Of a DNA stretch of 64,000 nucleotides, positions 16,829 to 26,956 are shown piece after piece. Under the pieces are notes generated by a model. The model worked only from the letters and a program-made list of their open reading frames with translations, did no database searches and was not told the origin of the DNA. This DNA is from Microbacterium mangrovi (GTDB lineage Bacteria > Actinomycetota > Actinomycetes > Actinomycetales > Microbacteriaceae), in contig NZ_JTDK01000009.1 of assembly GCF_000802305.1 (NCBI RefSeq), positions 1 to 64,000 of the forward strand. Direction: 5' to 3'. Position 1 is the stretch's first letter; the number at the start of each line of letters is the position of its first letter. The translations under genes and the position numbers were made by a program.

Positions 16829-17191
16829 ATGACGGACGATCCGACGACGACGGATGCCGCGGCGAAGACGCCGGCGAACATCCCGCTCGCGATCCTGGTG
16901 TGCGCAGGGATGCTGTGCCTTGTCGTGAGCGGAATCCTCTGGGGCAGCGCCTCGCACGTGTTCGACGGATTCAGCGACCCGCTGCGCTGGGAACTGCTCG
17001 ATCCGACCACAGCCGCATGGATCGTCGTGCTGTTCTGGGTCGGCATCCTGTGCCTGATCGGCGCGCTCGTGGCCTCCGCCGTCGGCTTCAGCGTCGACCG
17101 GGCACTGGCAGCCCATGCGGCGACGCCCCGCCGAGCGCCCGCGCCCGGGCGGACGCCGAGCGACGACGCCGCTCGGTCTCCGTCCGAGTAG
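16829..17191 (+). CDS. small two-helix membrane protein
   Basis: 120 residues: a polar N-terminus (MTDDPTTTDAAAKTPAN), two hydrophobic helices (IPLAILVCAGMLCLVVSGIL and AAWIVVLFWVGILCLIGALV) and a basic Pro/Ala-rich tail. TATCCT at 16817-16822 ends 6 nt before the ATG and there is no Shine-Dalgarno, so the message is probably leaderless. It is divergent from clpB, whose HAIR region lies between them. No function recognised. Confidence 0.65.
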   Translation: MTDDPTTTDAAAKTPANIPLAILVCAGMLCLVVSGILWGSASHVFDGFSDPLRWELLDPTTAAWIVVLFWVGILCLIGALVASAVGFSVDRALAAHAATPRRAPAPGRTPSDDAARSPSE

Positions 17192-17233
17192 TCTCGGGCC
17201 CACGTCGCGCAGACTCCTGCCTCCGGAATCCCC

Positions 17234-17281
17234 TTCAGGTGCCAGCTTCCCACGGCATGACCACAGAACCTGACACCTGAA
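17234..17281. repeat. imperfect inverted repeat in an intergenic region
   Basis: TTCAGGTGCCAG (17234-17245) and CTGACACCTGAA (17270-17281) pair with one mismatch across a 24-nt loop. It lies after the small membrane gene and before the next gene; it may be a weak terminator. The rest of 17192-17470 holds tandem CCCAGGTTC words and probable promoter sequence but no gene. Confidence 0.4.
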
Positions 17282-17470
17282 CCTGCGCCCCGACGCGTCG
17301 CGCGGCGACACTCGCCGACACGCCCCGTCACGCACGACGCGCCGTTGCCCAGGTTCCTCCCAGGTTCGCGATACTGTGAGCGCGGGCACCACCTGGGGCC
17401 CTCCGGATGCGCGGAGCCCCGCGACATCCACTCGTCTCGGCACCGCGCCGACTCGAAGGGAGAGCTTGAA

Positions 17471-17875
17471 ATGACTGACAACACCGTGACCAAGTCGGGC
17501 TGGGCCGGCTGGGGAACCTTCGCCGGCGTCGTGCTGATCATCGCGGGCGCGCTGGACGCGCTCCACGGTCTGCAAGCGATCATCGGCCCGAACACCGTCT
17601 TCTTCATCGCCAAGAGCGGCCTGTTCCAGATCAACGTCGCCGGCTGGGGCTGGTGGCACCTGATCCTCGGCCTCGCCGTGCTGTTCGCGGGCATCGCGCT
17701 GCTGGGCGGCGCGAAGTGGGCGCGCGTCGTCGCGATCATCCTCGTGGCGATCAACGCGATCGGCCAGCTCACGCTCATCGACGTGCAGCCGTGGCTGTCG
17801 ATCGGCGTCCTCGCCCTCGACATCGTCGTGATCTACGCGCTCACCGTGCACGGCAAGGAGATCGACAAGGCCTGA
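17471..17875 (+). CDS. DUF7144 family (four-helix) membrane protein
   Basis: 134 residues with four hydrophobic helices: GWGTFAGVVLIIAGALDALHG, the Trp-rich second helix NVAGWGWWHLILGLAVLFAG, WARVVAIILVAINAIGQL and IGVLALDIVVIYALTVHG. The WGWWHLILG signature is typical of a widespread actinobacterial DUF7144 membrane family of unknown role. ATG at 17471 has AAGGGAGAG upstream at a good distance. Single gene ending at a strong terminator. Confidence 0.75.
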   Translation: MTDNTVTKSGWAGWGTFAGVVLIIAGALDALHGLQAIIGPNTVFFIAKSGLFQINVAGWGWWHLILGLAVLFAGIALLGGAKWARVVAIILVAINAIGQLTLIDVQPWLSIGVLALDIVVIYALTVHGKEIDKA

Positions 17876-17891
17876 CCTCGTCACCACAGCG

Positions 17892-17922
17892 GAAGAGCCC
17901 CGGGGCATCCCCGGGGCTCTTC
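17892..17922. terminator. bidirectional intrinsic terminator
   Basis: Perfect 14-bp stem GAAGAGCCCCGGGG / CCCCGGGGCTCTTC with a 3-nt loop, between the DUF7144 gene and the 3' end of the convergent allB operon. Confidence 0.85.
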
Positions 17923-17942
17923 TGCATTCATCGATTCTGCGG

Positions 17943-19283
17943 TCACGCCTCGCCGCGCTTGATGAGGCGACCGGTGGGCGTCTGCCCGTCGACGGTCCCG
18001 CCGCGCAGCACGGTGCGACGCACGACCCCCGACAGCTCCTTGCCGGCGTACGCCGACACGGGGTTCTTGTGGTGCAGCTTGGCCTTGTCGACCACGAAGG
18101 TCGCCTCGGGGGCGAAGACCGCGAAGTCCGCGTCGTTGCCGACCGCGATCGCGCCCTTGCGCGAAAGACCCGCGACCCGCACCGGGCCGGTGGTCATCCA
18201 GCCGACGACGGTCTCGAGCGGGATGCCGCGCGTCTGCGCCTGCGTCCACACCAGCGGCAGCCCGAGCTGCAGCGACGAGATCCCGCCCCACGCGGTGGCG
18301 AAGTCGCCGCCCGCAGGCTCCTTGAGGTCGACCGTCGCCGGCGAGTGGTCCGAGACGATGCAGTCGATGACGCCCTCCTCGAGACCCTGCCACAGCAGGT
18401 CGCGGTTGGATTCCTCGCGGATCGGCGGGCAGCACTTGAACGCGGTCGCGCCGTCCGGGATCTCCTCGGCGGTGAGCGTCAGGTAGTGCGGGCAGGTCTC
18501 GACCGTGAGGCGCACGCCCTCGGCCTTGGCCGCCCGGATCTGCTCCAGCGAGTCCGACGACGACAGGTGCAGGATGTGCGCCCGGGCGCCGGTGGTGCGG
18601 GCGCGGTCGATGACGTCCTTGATGCCGGTGTTCTCGGCATCCCGCGGGCGGGATGCCAGGAAGTCGTCGTAGTGGGCGCCCGGGGTCTGCGGAGCGTCCT
18701 CGATGACGTGGGCGTCTTCGGCGTGCACGATCAGCAGGGAGTCGAAGGTCTTGAGCTCGGCCATGTCGGCTTCGACCTCGTCGAGCGGCAGCGGCGGGAA
18801 CTCGTCCACGCCGGACGGCAGCAGGAAGCACTTGAACCCGAACACGCCCTCGTCGTGCAGCGGATGCAGGTCGGCCGTGTTGCCAGGGATCGCGCCGCCC
18901 CAGAATCCGACGTCGACATGCACCTGGTCGCGGGCGACGTCCTGCTTGGTGTGAAGCGCCTCGACGTTCACCGTGGGCGGGATGCTGTTCAGCGGCATGT
19001 CGATGACGGTGGTGACGCCCCCGGCGGCGGCGGCGCGGGTCGCCGAGGCGAAGCCCTCCCACTCGGTGCGGCCGGGCTCGTTGACATGCACGTGGCTGTC
19101 GACGAGGCCGGGAAGCAGCACCTCGTCGTCCTGGACCTCGATCACCTCGGTGCCCGAGAGGCCGGTGCCGAGCGGTTCGATCGCGGCGATGACGCCGTCG
19201 GTCACGCCCACCTCGCGCGGACCGAAGCCGTCGGCGGTGAGCACGCGGGCACCCCGCAGGACGAGGTCGTACGTGTCTGTCAT
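17943..19283 (-). CDS. allB: allantoinase
   Basis: 446-residue cyclic amidohydrolase that opens the allantoin ring to allantoate. Metal motif [16 protein letters not shown], the carboxylated-Lys region [10 protein letters not shown] (about residue 150), [20 protein letters not shown] and [23 protein letters not shown] are all characteristic of AllB rather than of dihydroorotase or hydantoinase. It is last in the hyi-glxR-gcl-glxK-allB operon; its ATG overlaps the glxK stop (ATGA). Product feeds allantoate degradation, which delivers the glyoxylate used by the genes upstream. Confidence 0.93.
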   Translation of the reverse strand: MTDTYDLVLRGARVLTADGFGPREVGVTDGVIAAIEPLGTGLSGTEVIEVQDDEVLLPGLVDSHVHVNEPGRTEWEGFASATRAAAAGGVTTVIDMPLNSIPPTVNVEALHTKQDVARDQVHVDVGFWGGAIPGNTADLHPLHDEGVFGFKCFLLPSGVDEFPPLPLDEVEADMAELKTFDSLLIVHAEDAHVIEDAPQTPGAHYDDFLASRPRDAENTGIKDVIDRARTTGARAHILHLSSSDSLEQIRAAKAEGVRLTVETCPHYLTLTAEEIPDGATAFKCCPPIREESNRDLLWQGLEEGVIDCIVSDHSPATVDLKEPAGGDFATAWGGISSLQLGLPLVWTQAQTRGIPLETVVGWMTTGPVRVAGLSRKGAIAVGNDADFAVFAPEATFVVDKAKLHHKNPVSAYAGKELSGVVRRTVLRGGTVDGQTPTGRLIKRGEA

Positions 19284-20422
19284 GAGAGCCCTCCCTGGGC
19301 GATGTCGGCGGCGTCCGCGGCGATGCGGGCGCCGATCTCGGTGACGAACCGGGCGGCCTGCGCGATCGCGGTGGGCACGTCCGGTGCGAGGTCGGTGAGA
19401 GCGTAGGTCCGGGCGAAGCCGGCCGCACTCAGCTGTGCGGGGGTGAGCAGGGTGCGCCCGCAGATCGCGATCACCGGCACTCCGGCATCCTTCGCGACCT
19501 GCGCGACCCCGATCGGCGCCTTGCCGCCGAGGCTCTGCTCGTCGAGGCTTCCCTCACCGGTGACGACGAGGTCGGCGGATGCCACCCGCTCGGCGAGTCC
19601 GGTCAGTTCCTGCACCACCTCGAGGCCCGGCCGCCGTTCGGCGCCGAGCACGGCGAGGGCCGCGTAGCCGACACCGCCCGCGGCACCCGCGCCCGGGGCG
19701 TCGACCACGTCGCGCACGCCGGGCTCGCGCACGAGGAACGCGGCGTAGTGGCCGAGCGCGGCATCCAGCAGCCGGACGTCCTGCGGGTCGGCGCCCTTCT
19801 GCGGCGCGAACACGGCTGCGGCGCCGCGCTCCCCCAGCAGAGGGTTGTCGACGTCGCCGGCGAGGATCACCGTCGCATGGGCGAGGCGTCCGTCGAGGTC
19901 GGACAGGTCGACCGACGCCAAGTCGGCCAGGGCCGCGCCACCCGGGGCAACGTCGCGCCCCGTGATGTCGGTGAGCTTCGCGCCCAGCGCCTGCAGCATG
20001 CCGGCGCCGCCATCGGTGCAGGCGCTGCCACCCACCCCGAGGATGATCGTGGTGCAGCCATGGTCAAGGGCCGCGCGGATGAGGTCACCGGTGCCGCGGC
20101 TGGTCGCCGTGAGAGGCGCCAGCAGGCCGCCCGGCAGCACGTCCAGGCCCGAGGCGGCGGCCATCTCGATGATCGCCTGGTCGTCCTTGACCGCGAACTG
20201 CGCCGTGACGGACCCCGAGGTGGGGCCCGTCACGGTCGCGTTCACGGTGGTGAATCCGACGGCGAGGGCGGCAGCAACCGTGCCCTCCCCGCCGTCGGCC
20301 ACCGGAATCGCGTCGACGTGGATACCGGCATCGGCATTCCGGATCCCCTCGGCGAGCGCCGACGCGACCTCGGACCCGGTCAAGGATCCCTTGAACTTGT
20401 CCGAAGCGATGAGGATGCGCAT
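19280..20422 (-). CDS. glxK: glycerate kinase
   Basis: 380 residues of the GlxK/GarK glycerate kinase family, phosphorylating glycerate to 2-phosphoglycerate as the last step of the glycerate pathway. Recognised by [16 protein letters not shown] at the N-terminus, [30 protein letters not shown] and the C-terminal [14 protein letters not shown] at 20422 lies only four bases after the gcl stop; the start matches the family N-terminus exactly, so the longer open frame is discarded. It overlaps allB by 4 nt. Confidence 0.93.
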   Translation of the reverse strand: MRILIASDKFKGSLTGSEVASALAEGIRNADAGIHVDAIPVADGGEGTVAAALAVGFTTVNATVTGPTSGSVTAQFAVKDDQAIIEMAAASGLDVLPGGLLAPLTATSRGTGDLIRAALDHGCTTIILGVGGSACTDGGAGMLQALGAKLTDITGRDVAPGGAALADLASVDLSDLDGRLAHATVILAGDVDNPLLGERGAAAVFAPQKGADPQDVRLLDAALGHYAAFLVREPGVRDVVDAPGAGAAGGVGYAALAVLGAERRPGLEVVQELTGLAERVASADLVVTGEGSLDEQSLGGKAPIGVAQVAKDAGVPVIAICGRTLLTPAQLSAAGFARTYALTDLAPDVPTAIAQAARFVTEIGARIAADAADIAQGGLS

Positions 20423-20426
20423 GGTC

Positions 20427-22214
<1,788 letters not shown>

Positions 22215-22235
22215 GGGAGTTCTCCTAGTTCTTCG

Positions 22236-22318
22236 CGGTCGTTGAGCGAGGAGCGGAGCGACGAGACGAAACGTCTGTGCTCCACGCGTTTCGTCTCGCT
22301 GCGCTCGCTCAACGACCG
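22236..22318. repeat. REP-like inverted repeat between glxR and gcl
   Basis: Left arm 22236-22273 starts CGGTCGTTGAGCGAG and ends GACGAGACGAAACG; right arm 22287-22318 is its complement with a 6-nt shorter interior. A related element lies at 53615-53768. It sits inside an operon and would fold into a strong mRNA hairpin. Confidence 0.8.
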
Positions 22319-22330
22319 GTGGTAGATGGG

Positions 22331-23209
22331 TCAGTCGCGGCCGGCGAGCTCGTTGGTGAGCTTGAACAGGCCGGAGTGGTCGAGACCGCCGTCGCCGCGG
22401 GCGACGAGCGAGGTCACGAGCTGTGCGACGGCGGAGCCCAGCGGCACGGTGATGCCGGCCTGGCGGGCCGCTGCGGTGACGATGCCCAGATCCTTGTTGT
22501 GGAGGGCGAGGCGGAAGCCGGGGCCGAAGTCGCGGTCGAGCATCTTCTGCCCCTTCTGGTCGAGCACCTTGGAGCCGGCGAGACCGCCGCCGAGCACCTT
22601 GAGGGCGGCATCCGTGTCGACGCCGAAGGCTTCGAGGAAGACGACGGCCTCGGCCAGCGCCTGGATGTTGACGGCGACGATGAGCTGGTTGGCCGCCTTG
22701 ACCGTCTGGCCGGCGCCGGAGGGACCGACGTGGACGATGGTCTTGCCGATGGCATCCAGCACGGGCTGGGCTGCGGCGAAGTCGCTCTCGGAGCCGCCGA
22801 CCATGATCGACAGGACGCCGTCGATGGCGCCCTGCTCGCCGCCCGAGACGGGGGCGTCGACCGCGCCGAAGCCGGCGGCGACGGCCTCTTCGGCCAGTTC
22901 CTTGGCGACGTCGGGGCGGATCGAGGAGTTGTCGATCCACAGCGCGCCGGCCTTGGCGTTCGCGAAGACGCCCTCGGAGCCCTGCACGACGGCGGCGACG
23001 TCCGGCGAGTCCGGCACCATCGTGATGACGACGTCGGCGTCCTCGACGGCATCCGCGATGCTGGATGCCCCCTGGCCGCCCGCCTCGACGAGCTTGTCGA
23101 TCGCGGCCTGGCTGCGGTTGTACCCGGTGACGGTGAAGCCGCCCTTGATGAGGTTCTTGGCCATGGGCAGGCCCATGATCCCGAGTCCGATGAATGCGAC
23201 GTTGGTCAT
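22331..23209 (-). CDS. glxR: tartronate semialdehyde reductase (2-hydroxy-3-oxopropionate reductase)
   Basis: 292 residues of the beta-hydroxyacid dehydrogenase family. N-terminal NAD(P) motif [17 protein letters not shown], substrate motif [11 protein letters not shown], catalytic Lys in [12 protein letters not shown] (about residue 170) and the C-terminal [12 protein letters not shown]. It reduces tartronate semialdehyde from Gcl to glycerate for GlxK. Placed between hyi and gcl. GarR versus GlxR naming follows the operon context. Confidence 0.93.
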   Translation of the reverse strand: MTNVAFIGLGIMGLPMAKNLIKGGFTVTGYNRSQAAIDKLVEAGGQGASSIADAVEDADVVITMVPDSPDVAAVVQGSEGVFANAKAGALWIDNSSIRPDVAKELAEEAVAAGFGAVDAPVSGGEQGAIDGVLSIMVGGSESDFAAAQPVLDAIGKTIVHVGPSGAGQTVKAANQLIVAVNIQALAEAVVFLEAFGVDTDAALKVLGGGLAGSKVLDQKGQKMLDRDFGPGFRLALHNKDLGIVTAAARQAGITVPLGSAVAQLVTSLVARGDGGLDHSGLFKLTNELAGRD

Positions 23210-23246
23210 TGTTCTCGTTCCTTCAGCGTGTGTCTGCGGGCGCGGT

Positions 23247-24041
23247 TCAGGCGCGGGTCCAGGCGAAGGCGTCCGCCTGCGTGGGCTTGTACTCGAGGCC
23301 GATGACGCCGGCGTAGCCGCCGGCCTTGGCCTCGGCGATCCAGGTGGCCAGCGGCAGCTCGCCGGTGCCGGGCTCCCCGCGACCGGGGGCGTCGGCGATC
23401 TGGATGTGACCGAACTCGGCGGCGTGGTCGGCGATGACCGCCGAGACGTCGTCGTTGTTGACGGCCAGGTGGTAGAAGTCGGCGAGGAGCTTGACGTTGT
23501 CGACGCCCTCCTCGTTCTTGACGCGCTCGATGATCGCCAGTGCGTCGTCGGCGGTCTTCAGCGGGTAGGTGTCCATGCCCGAGACCGGCTCGAGCAGCAC
23601 GACGCCGCCGATCTTGGCGACCGCACGACCGGCCGCGGCGAGGTTCTTCACGGCCAGGTCGTCCTGCGCCTTCGGGTCGGCGCCCGGGATGCGGTTGCCG
23701 TACAGCGCGTTGAACGCCTTGGTGCCGAGCCGCTCGCCGATGCCGACGACGACCTCGATGTTGTCGGCGAACTCGTCCTCGCGGCCGATCCAGGACACCA
23801 GGCCCCGGTCGCCCCCGGGCATGTCGCCGGCGAAGAAGTTCAGGCCGGTCAGCTGCACGCCGGCATCCTGCACGGCATTGACGAACGCGTCGACCTCGTC
23901 GCCTCCGGGCACGGCCTCCGAGAAGGGCCACCAGAACTCGACGGCGTCGTACCCGGCAGCCTTGGCCGCGGCGGGGCGCTCGAGCAGCGGGAGCTCGGTG
24001 AGGATGATCGAGCAGTTGACCGTGTACGTCATCGTCGTCAC
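23247..24041 (-). CDS. hyi: hydroxypyruvate isomerase
   Basis: 264 residues of the TIM-barrel xylose isomerase-like family, first gene of the operon. YTVNCSIILTELPLLERPAAA, GYDAVEFWWPF, GLNFFAGDMPGGDRG, LLEPVSGMDTYPL and GHIQIADAPGRGEPGTGEL match Hyi/OtnI proteins, which interconvert hydroxypyruvate and tartronate semialdehyde. GTG at 24041 is chosen because GGAGG lies about 10 nt upstream; the next ATG (24032) would be too far from it. Confidence 0.9.
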   Translation of the reverse strand: MTTMTYTVNCSIILTELPLLERPAAAKAAGYDAVEFWWPFSEAVPGGDEVDAFVNAVQDAGVQLTGLNFFAGDMPGGDRGLVSWIGREDEFADNIEVVVGIGERLGTKAFNALYGNRIPGADPKAQDDLAVKNLAAAGRAVAKIGGVVLLEPVSGMDTYPLKTADDALAIIERVKNEEGVDNVKLLADFYHLAVNNDDVSAVIADHAAEFGHIQIADAPGRGEPGTGELPLATWIAEAKAGGYAGVIGLEYKPTQADAFAWTRA

Positions 24042-24126
24042 TTTCTGTTCGCCTCCGGAGTTTTCACGATCCGGAAGTGGATTCTTGCCTGATGAAAGAG
24101 TACGACAGCTCGCGCGGGCGCGTCAA
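24042..24126 (-). promoter_or_regulatory. hyi operon promoter with an IclR-type half-site
   Basis: On the minus strand TACTCT (plus 24096-24101) could be the -10, with TTGACG 19 nt further upstream. ACTTCCG (plus 24072-24078) follows just after the expected transcript start, the same half-site that forms full palindromes at 46822 and 48528. The region between this and the next gene (to 24369) holds one copy of a 77-bp repeat and no gene. Confidence 0.45.
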
Positions 24127-24166
24127 GACCCCGTTGGGAGTCAACTCCGGCCCGGATCGCGGCCGG

Positions 24167-24243
24167 GAACAGGAGGATGACCGGGGGCAGGCTGATTCCG
24201 GCCGATCGGGCCTGTTCTCGGCCATCCGCCTGTTTTCGGCCGG
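24167..24243. repeat. 77-bp direct repeat, left copy of the export cassette
   Basis: Starts GAACAGGAGGATG and ends CTGTTTTCGGCCGG; matches 28907-28983 at about 66 of 77 positions with no gaps. It contains complementary words (ACAGG(C)C and GGCCTGTTC) that would form a hairpin. Confidence 0.8.
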
Positions 24244-24369
24244 CCCGGGCCGGGCTGCGAGGTCCGCCATGAGCGGAAGGCCTCTGCTACGCTGACGCGA
24301 ACCAGTCCCGGTCCTGCAACCGACAGATCATGCCCACCCAAGGTGGGTTCAGATGAAAGCAGGATCGCA

Positions 24370-24825
24370 ATGACGCGCGTCAGCACGTTCTCACTCCCCC
24401 GACCCGCAGGCTCCGGTCGACGAATCGGAGCAATCGCCGCAGCAGTGACACTGCTCGCCGCGGGCGCGATCAGCTCCGCTCCATCCGCACAGGCCGCGCA
24501 GTCGGACTGCGCGTCCGGACGCGCGTGCGTCTGGTCGGCCTACGACTACCACAACGACTTCCTGCAGGGCTGGGCGGCCTGGACCTACTGTTTCGACGAC
24601 TTCAACGACGGCTGGAACATCAATGACAAGGGCTCGTCGTTCTACAACAACGGAAACAGTGAGACTGCATACGTCTATCAGTATAAGAACGCAGGCGGTC
24701 CGCGTATCTCCCGGCCCCCCAAGTCCGGCTACAAGGATCTGAACACCGTCCACTTCAATGACCGCGCGTCGTCCGGGTACTTCTCCTCACGCATCAACGA
24801 CGTCGGAAGCTTCGCGTGCCGGTAA
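24370..24825 (+). CDS. secreted peptidase inhibitor family I36-like protein
   Basis: 151 residues. A basic twin-part leader with hydrophobic core (IGAIAAAVTLLAAGAI) ends at SAQA, giving a mature protein of about 109 residues. The mature part has the I36/beta-gamma-crystallin-like pattern: CASGRACVWSAYDYHNDFLQ, then FDDFNDGWNINDKGSSFYNN, four Cys in all. I36 members include Streptomyces metalloprotease inhibitors, but most are uncharacterised. AGGA lies six bases before the ATG. It is the first gene of a four-gene operon with a lipoprotein, an adaptor and an ABC transporter. Confidence 0.75.
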   Translation: MTRVSTFSLPRPAGSGRRIGAIAAAVTLLAAGAISSAPSAQAAQSDCASGRACVWSAYDYHNDFLQGWAAWTYCFDDFNDGWNINDKGSSFYNNGNSETAYVYQYKNAGGPRISRPPKSGYKDLNTVHFNDRASSGYFSSRINDVGSFACR

Positions 24826-24838
24826 GGGGAGGCATCCG

Positions 24839-25738
24839 ATGGCGTATGCAAAACGCGGCTCTTCACTCTTCTCCCTGATCGTGCTGGGTCTCACGACGGC
24901 CCTCCTGCTGTCGTCGTGCAGTACGCCTGAGAGCGAGAACAGCAGTGCATCAACTCCACAGATCGAGAAGAATCAGCAACAGTGGGCAATGCCGCTTGAT
25001 GAATTCATCGTCGATCCGACCGAGCTGGGCAACTACGCTGAGCAACTCCTCATGGGCAAGTGCCTCACGAAACTCGGATACCAGTGGGACGTGCCGTGGC
25101 AGAACATCGAGTTCAGGTCCCCAGCGAACTACAACGGCATCGGACTCAGGCTCTTCGATGTGGAGATCGCCCAGAAGTGGGGCTACCACGACGCACCCAA
25201 ACCCGACCCGGAGTCCGCAAGGAGGTGGGAGGAGTTCGTCGACTCCACGAACTCGTACGAGTCCGGCCCGACTTTCGAGAAGAAGTTCTCGTCGTGCCTG
25301 CGGAAGGTGAGAGACCCGCGGTCACTGCAGGTTTCTGATCAAGCCAATTACGTCATGGGCCTCAAGTCCCAGGCTATCGACGTCGCGAACACGAAGCCCG
25401 CGGTGCGCGAGTCGCTCAAGGGGTGGCGGAAATGCCTCGCCGATCAGTACAGCTTCGCGGTTCCAGCGATCCCACAAGACATGCCACCGAAGCCGCTCGA
25501 CAAGAAGTTCAAATCGAGTGGTTCTGTTGCGTCGGCCGAGGAGATCGAGCTCGCGGTCGCGGACGCGAAATGTCGGGATTCGAGCGGATGGGCGGCCGCC
25601 CTGTACCGAGCGGAGTGGGATGCCGAGACCACGCTGGTGAATGAGAATCGCGACAAACTCGACCGCATCCGCACGGAGGCCGTGGCGTTCCGCAAGAAGA
25701 TGCTGGCCGTCGTGGCCGCGAATGCGCCGCAGCCGTGA
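24839..25738 (+). CDS. lipoprotein of unknown function
   Basis: 299 residues with a lipoprotein signal: hydrophobic IVLGLTTALLLSSC, lipidated Cys at residue 27. The mature protein is charged and helix-rich, with KCLTKLGYQWDVPWQNIEF, SSCLRKVRDPRS and WRKCLADQYSFAVPA containing regularly spaced Cys. A strong AAGGGGAGG precedes the ATG at 24839. Its stop overlaps the GTG of the adaptor gene by 4 nt (GTGA), so it belongs to the transporter operon. It may guard the cell surface or present the secreted product; this is only context-based. Confidence 0.7.
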   Translation: MAYAKRGSSLFSLIVLGLTTALLLSSCSTPESENSSASTPQIEKNQQQWAMPLDEFIVDPTELGNYAEQLLMGKCLTKLGYQWDVPWQNIEFRSPANYNGIGLRLFDVEIAQKWGYHDAPKPDPESARRWEEFVDSTNSYESGPTFEKKFSSCLRKVRDPRSLQVSDQANYVMGLKSQAIDVANTKPAVRESLKGWRKCLADQYSFAVPAIPQDMPPKPLDKKFKSSGSVASAEEIELAVADAKCRDSSGWAAALYRAEWDAETTLVNENRDKLDRIRTEAVAFRKKMLAVVAANAPQP

Positions 25739-26955
25739 ACGCGCGTGGTGCGACGCCCGGGCGCCTTCGCTGGACGGTCGGAATCGCCGTCGCAATCGGA
25801 GCGATCGCGGCCGGATGGTGGCTGGCATCCTTGTTCCAATCCTCCGACCAGCGCGAGGCGAATGCCGCGGCGCCGTCGCCCTCTCCGATCGTCGCCGCCG
25901 TCACGACGGGAACGCTCGAAGCGCGAACCTCCTTTTCGGGCGAGGTCGTGGCCTCTTCGCAACGTGCCGTGACGTTCACTGCGCCCGCGGACGCGACGAC
26001 CGCAGTCGTGACGGGTCGCCCGCTGAGAGTCGGCACGACTCTGCACGACGGCGATGTGATGACCGAGGTGAACGGCCGCCCCGTGTTCGCGGTGGCGAGC
26101 GCGTTCGCGTTCTACCGAGACATGGCAACCGGAGACTCGGGCCCGGACGTGATTGCGCTCCAGAAGGCACTCGCGAGCCGCGGGTACGGGGTCGAGGCCG
26201 ACGGAGTGTTCGGTGCCCGGACGGAGCGCGCCGTGCGCGCCTGGTACGCCGATGCGGGATACGCGCCGACGGCCCAAGCCGCCCCGGCATCTGCCGACGG
26301 CCCTGCCTCGGGTGCATCGGGGCCGGCTGAGGAGACCACCCGATCTGACGCTGTCTCCGTGCCGTTGTCCGAAATCCTGAGTGTGCCCTCCCTCCCGATC
26401 TCCGTGGTCAAGGGCACTGCGATCGGCAGCGCTGTCGGGGTGAAGGGAACCCCGGACCTCGTGCTCGGGTCGACGAAGAAGATCGTCTCCGTCTCAGCAG
26501 ACCCCGCGGCGATGGCAAGCGTTTCGAAGGGGGATCGCGTGACACTCGTCATCGGCTCGAAAGAGGTGGACGGGCGAGTGACCTCCCTCCTCCGCGTCGC
26601 ACCTGACTCAGGCAGCGCTTCCGACGGAGACGGAACGTCGCCGGGGAAGGACTCTGTTCCGGCGCCCGAGGCATCCCTCGTCGTCACACCGACCTCACCG
26701 CTCCGCGACGTGGCGCTCGGCACGTCCGCGCGCGTGACCATCGAGCGGCAGATCGTTGCGAAGAAGTCGCTTCTGGTTCCGGTCGTCGCCGTCACCGACC
26801 GAGGAGGAGTCAACAAGATCGTCCTCGTGCGCAGGAAGGACGGGAGCTTCGTCGAGGTTCGTGTCACGGTGCTGGGCACCCTTGACGGGCAGGCGGCTGT
26901 CGCCTCCACGAAGAGCGGAACACTCGAAGCCGGAGACGAAGTGAGGGTCGGCTAG
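25735..26955 (+). CDS. membrane adaptor with peptidoglycan-binding domain (HlyD/MacA-like)
   Basis: 406 residues. One N-terminal membrane anchor (WTVGIAVAIGAIAAGWWLAS), then a barrel segment with GTLEARTSFSGEVV, a PG_binding_1 domain at about residues 137-180 (GDSGPDVIALQKALASRGYG, ADGVFGARTERAVRAWYADA), a disordered linker, and C-terminal beta domains ending with TKSGTLEAGDEVRVG as in efflux periplasmic adaptors. Gram-positive versions pair with MacB-type ABC transporters and dock to the wall. GTG start overlaps the lipoprotein stop; the stop is one base before the ABC gene. Confidence 0.82.
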   Translation: MNARGATPGRLRWTVGIAVAIGAIAAGWWLASLFQSSDQREANAAAPSPSPIVAAVTTGTLEARTSFSGEVVASSQRAVTFTAPADATTAVVTGRPLRVGTTLHDGDVMTEVNGRPVFAVASAFAFYRDMATGDSGPDVIALQKALASRGYGVEADGVFGARTERAVRAWYADAGYAPTAQAAPASADGPASGASGPAEETTRSDAVSVPLSEILSVPSLPISVVKGTAIGSAVGVKGTPDLVLGSTKKIVSVSADPAAMASVSKGDRVTLVIGSKEVDGRVTSLLRVAPDSGSASDGDGTSPGKDSVPAPEASLVVTPTSPLRDVALGTSARVTIERQIVAKKSLLVPVVAVTDRGGVNKIVLVRRKDGSFVEVRVTVLGTLDGQAAVASTKSGTLEAGDEVRVG

Positions 26956-26956
26956 C

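Noticed and set aside
22215..22940. Fused glxR-gcl protein from one long minus-strand frame
   Set aside because: The upper part of that frame is a shadow of glxR; Gcl has its own AGGAGA-preceded ATG at 22214 and matches family length.
24370..24825. Classical lactococcin 972 bacteriocin
   Set aside because: The mature sequence follows the I36/beta-gamma-crystallin-like Cys pattern and the cluster lacks the typical seven-helix immunity protein; only the export logic is similar.
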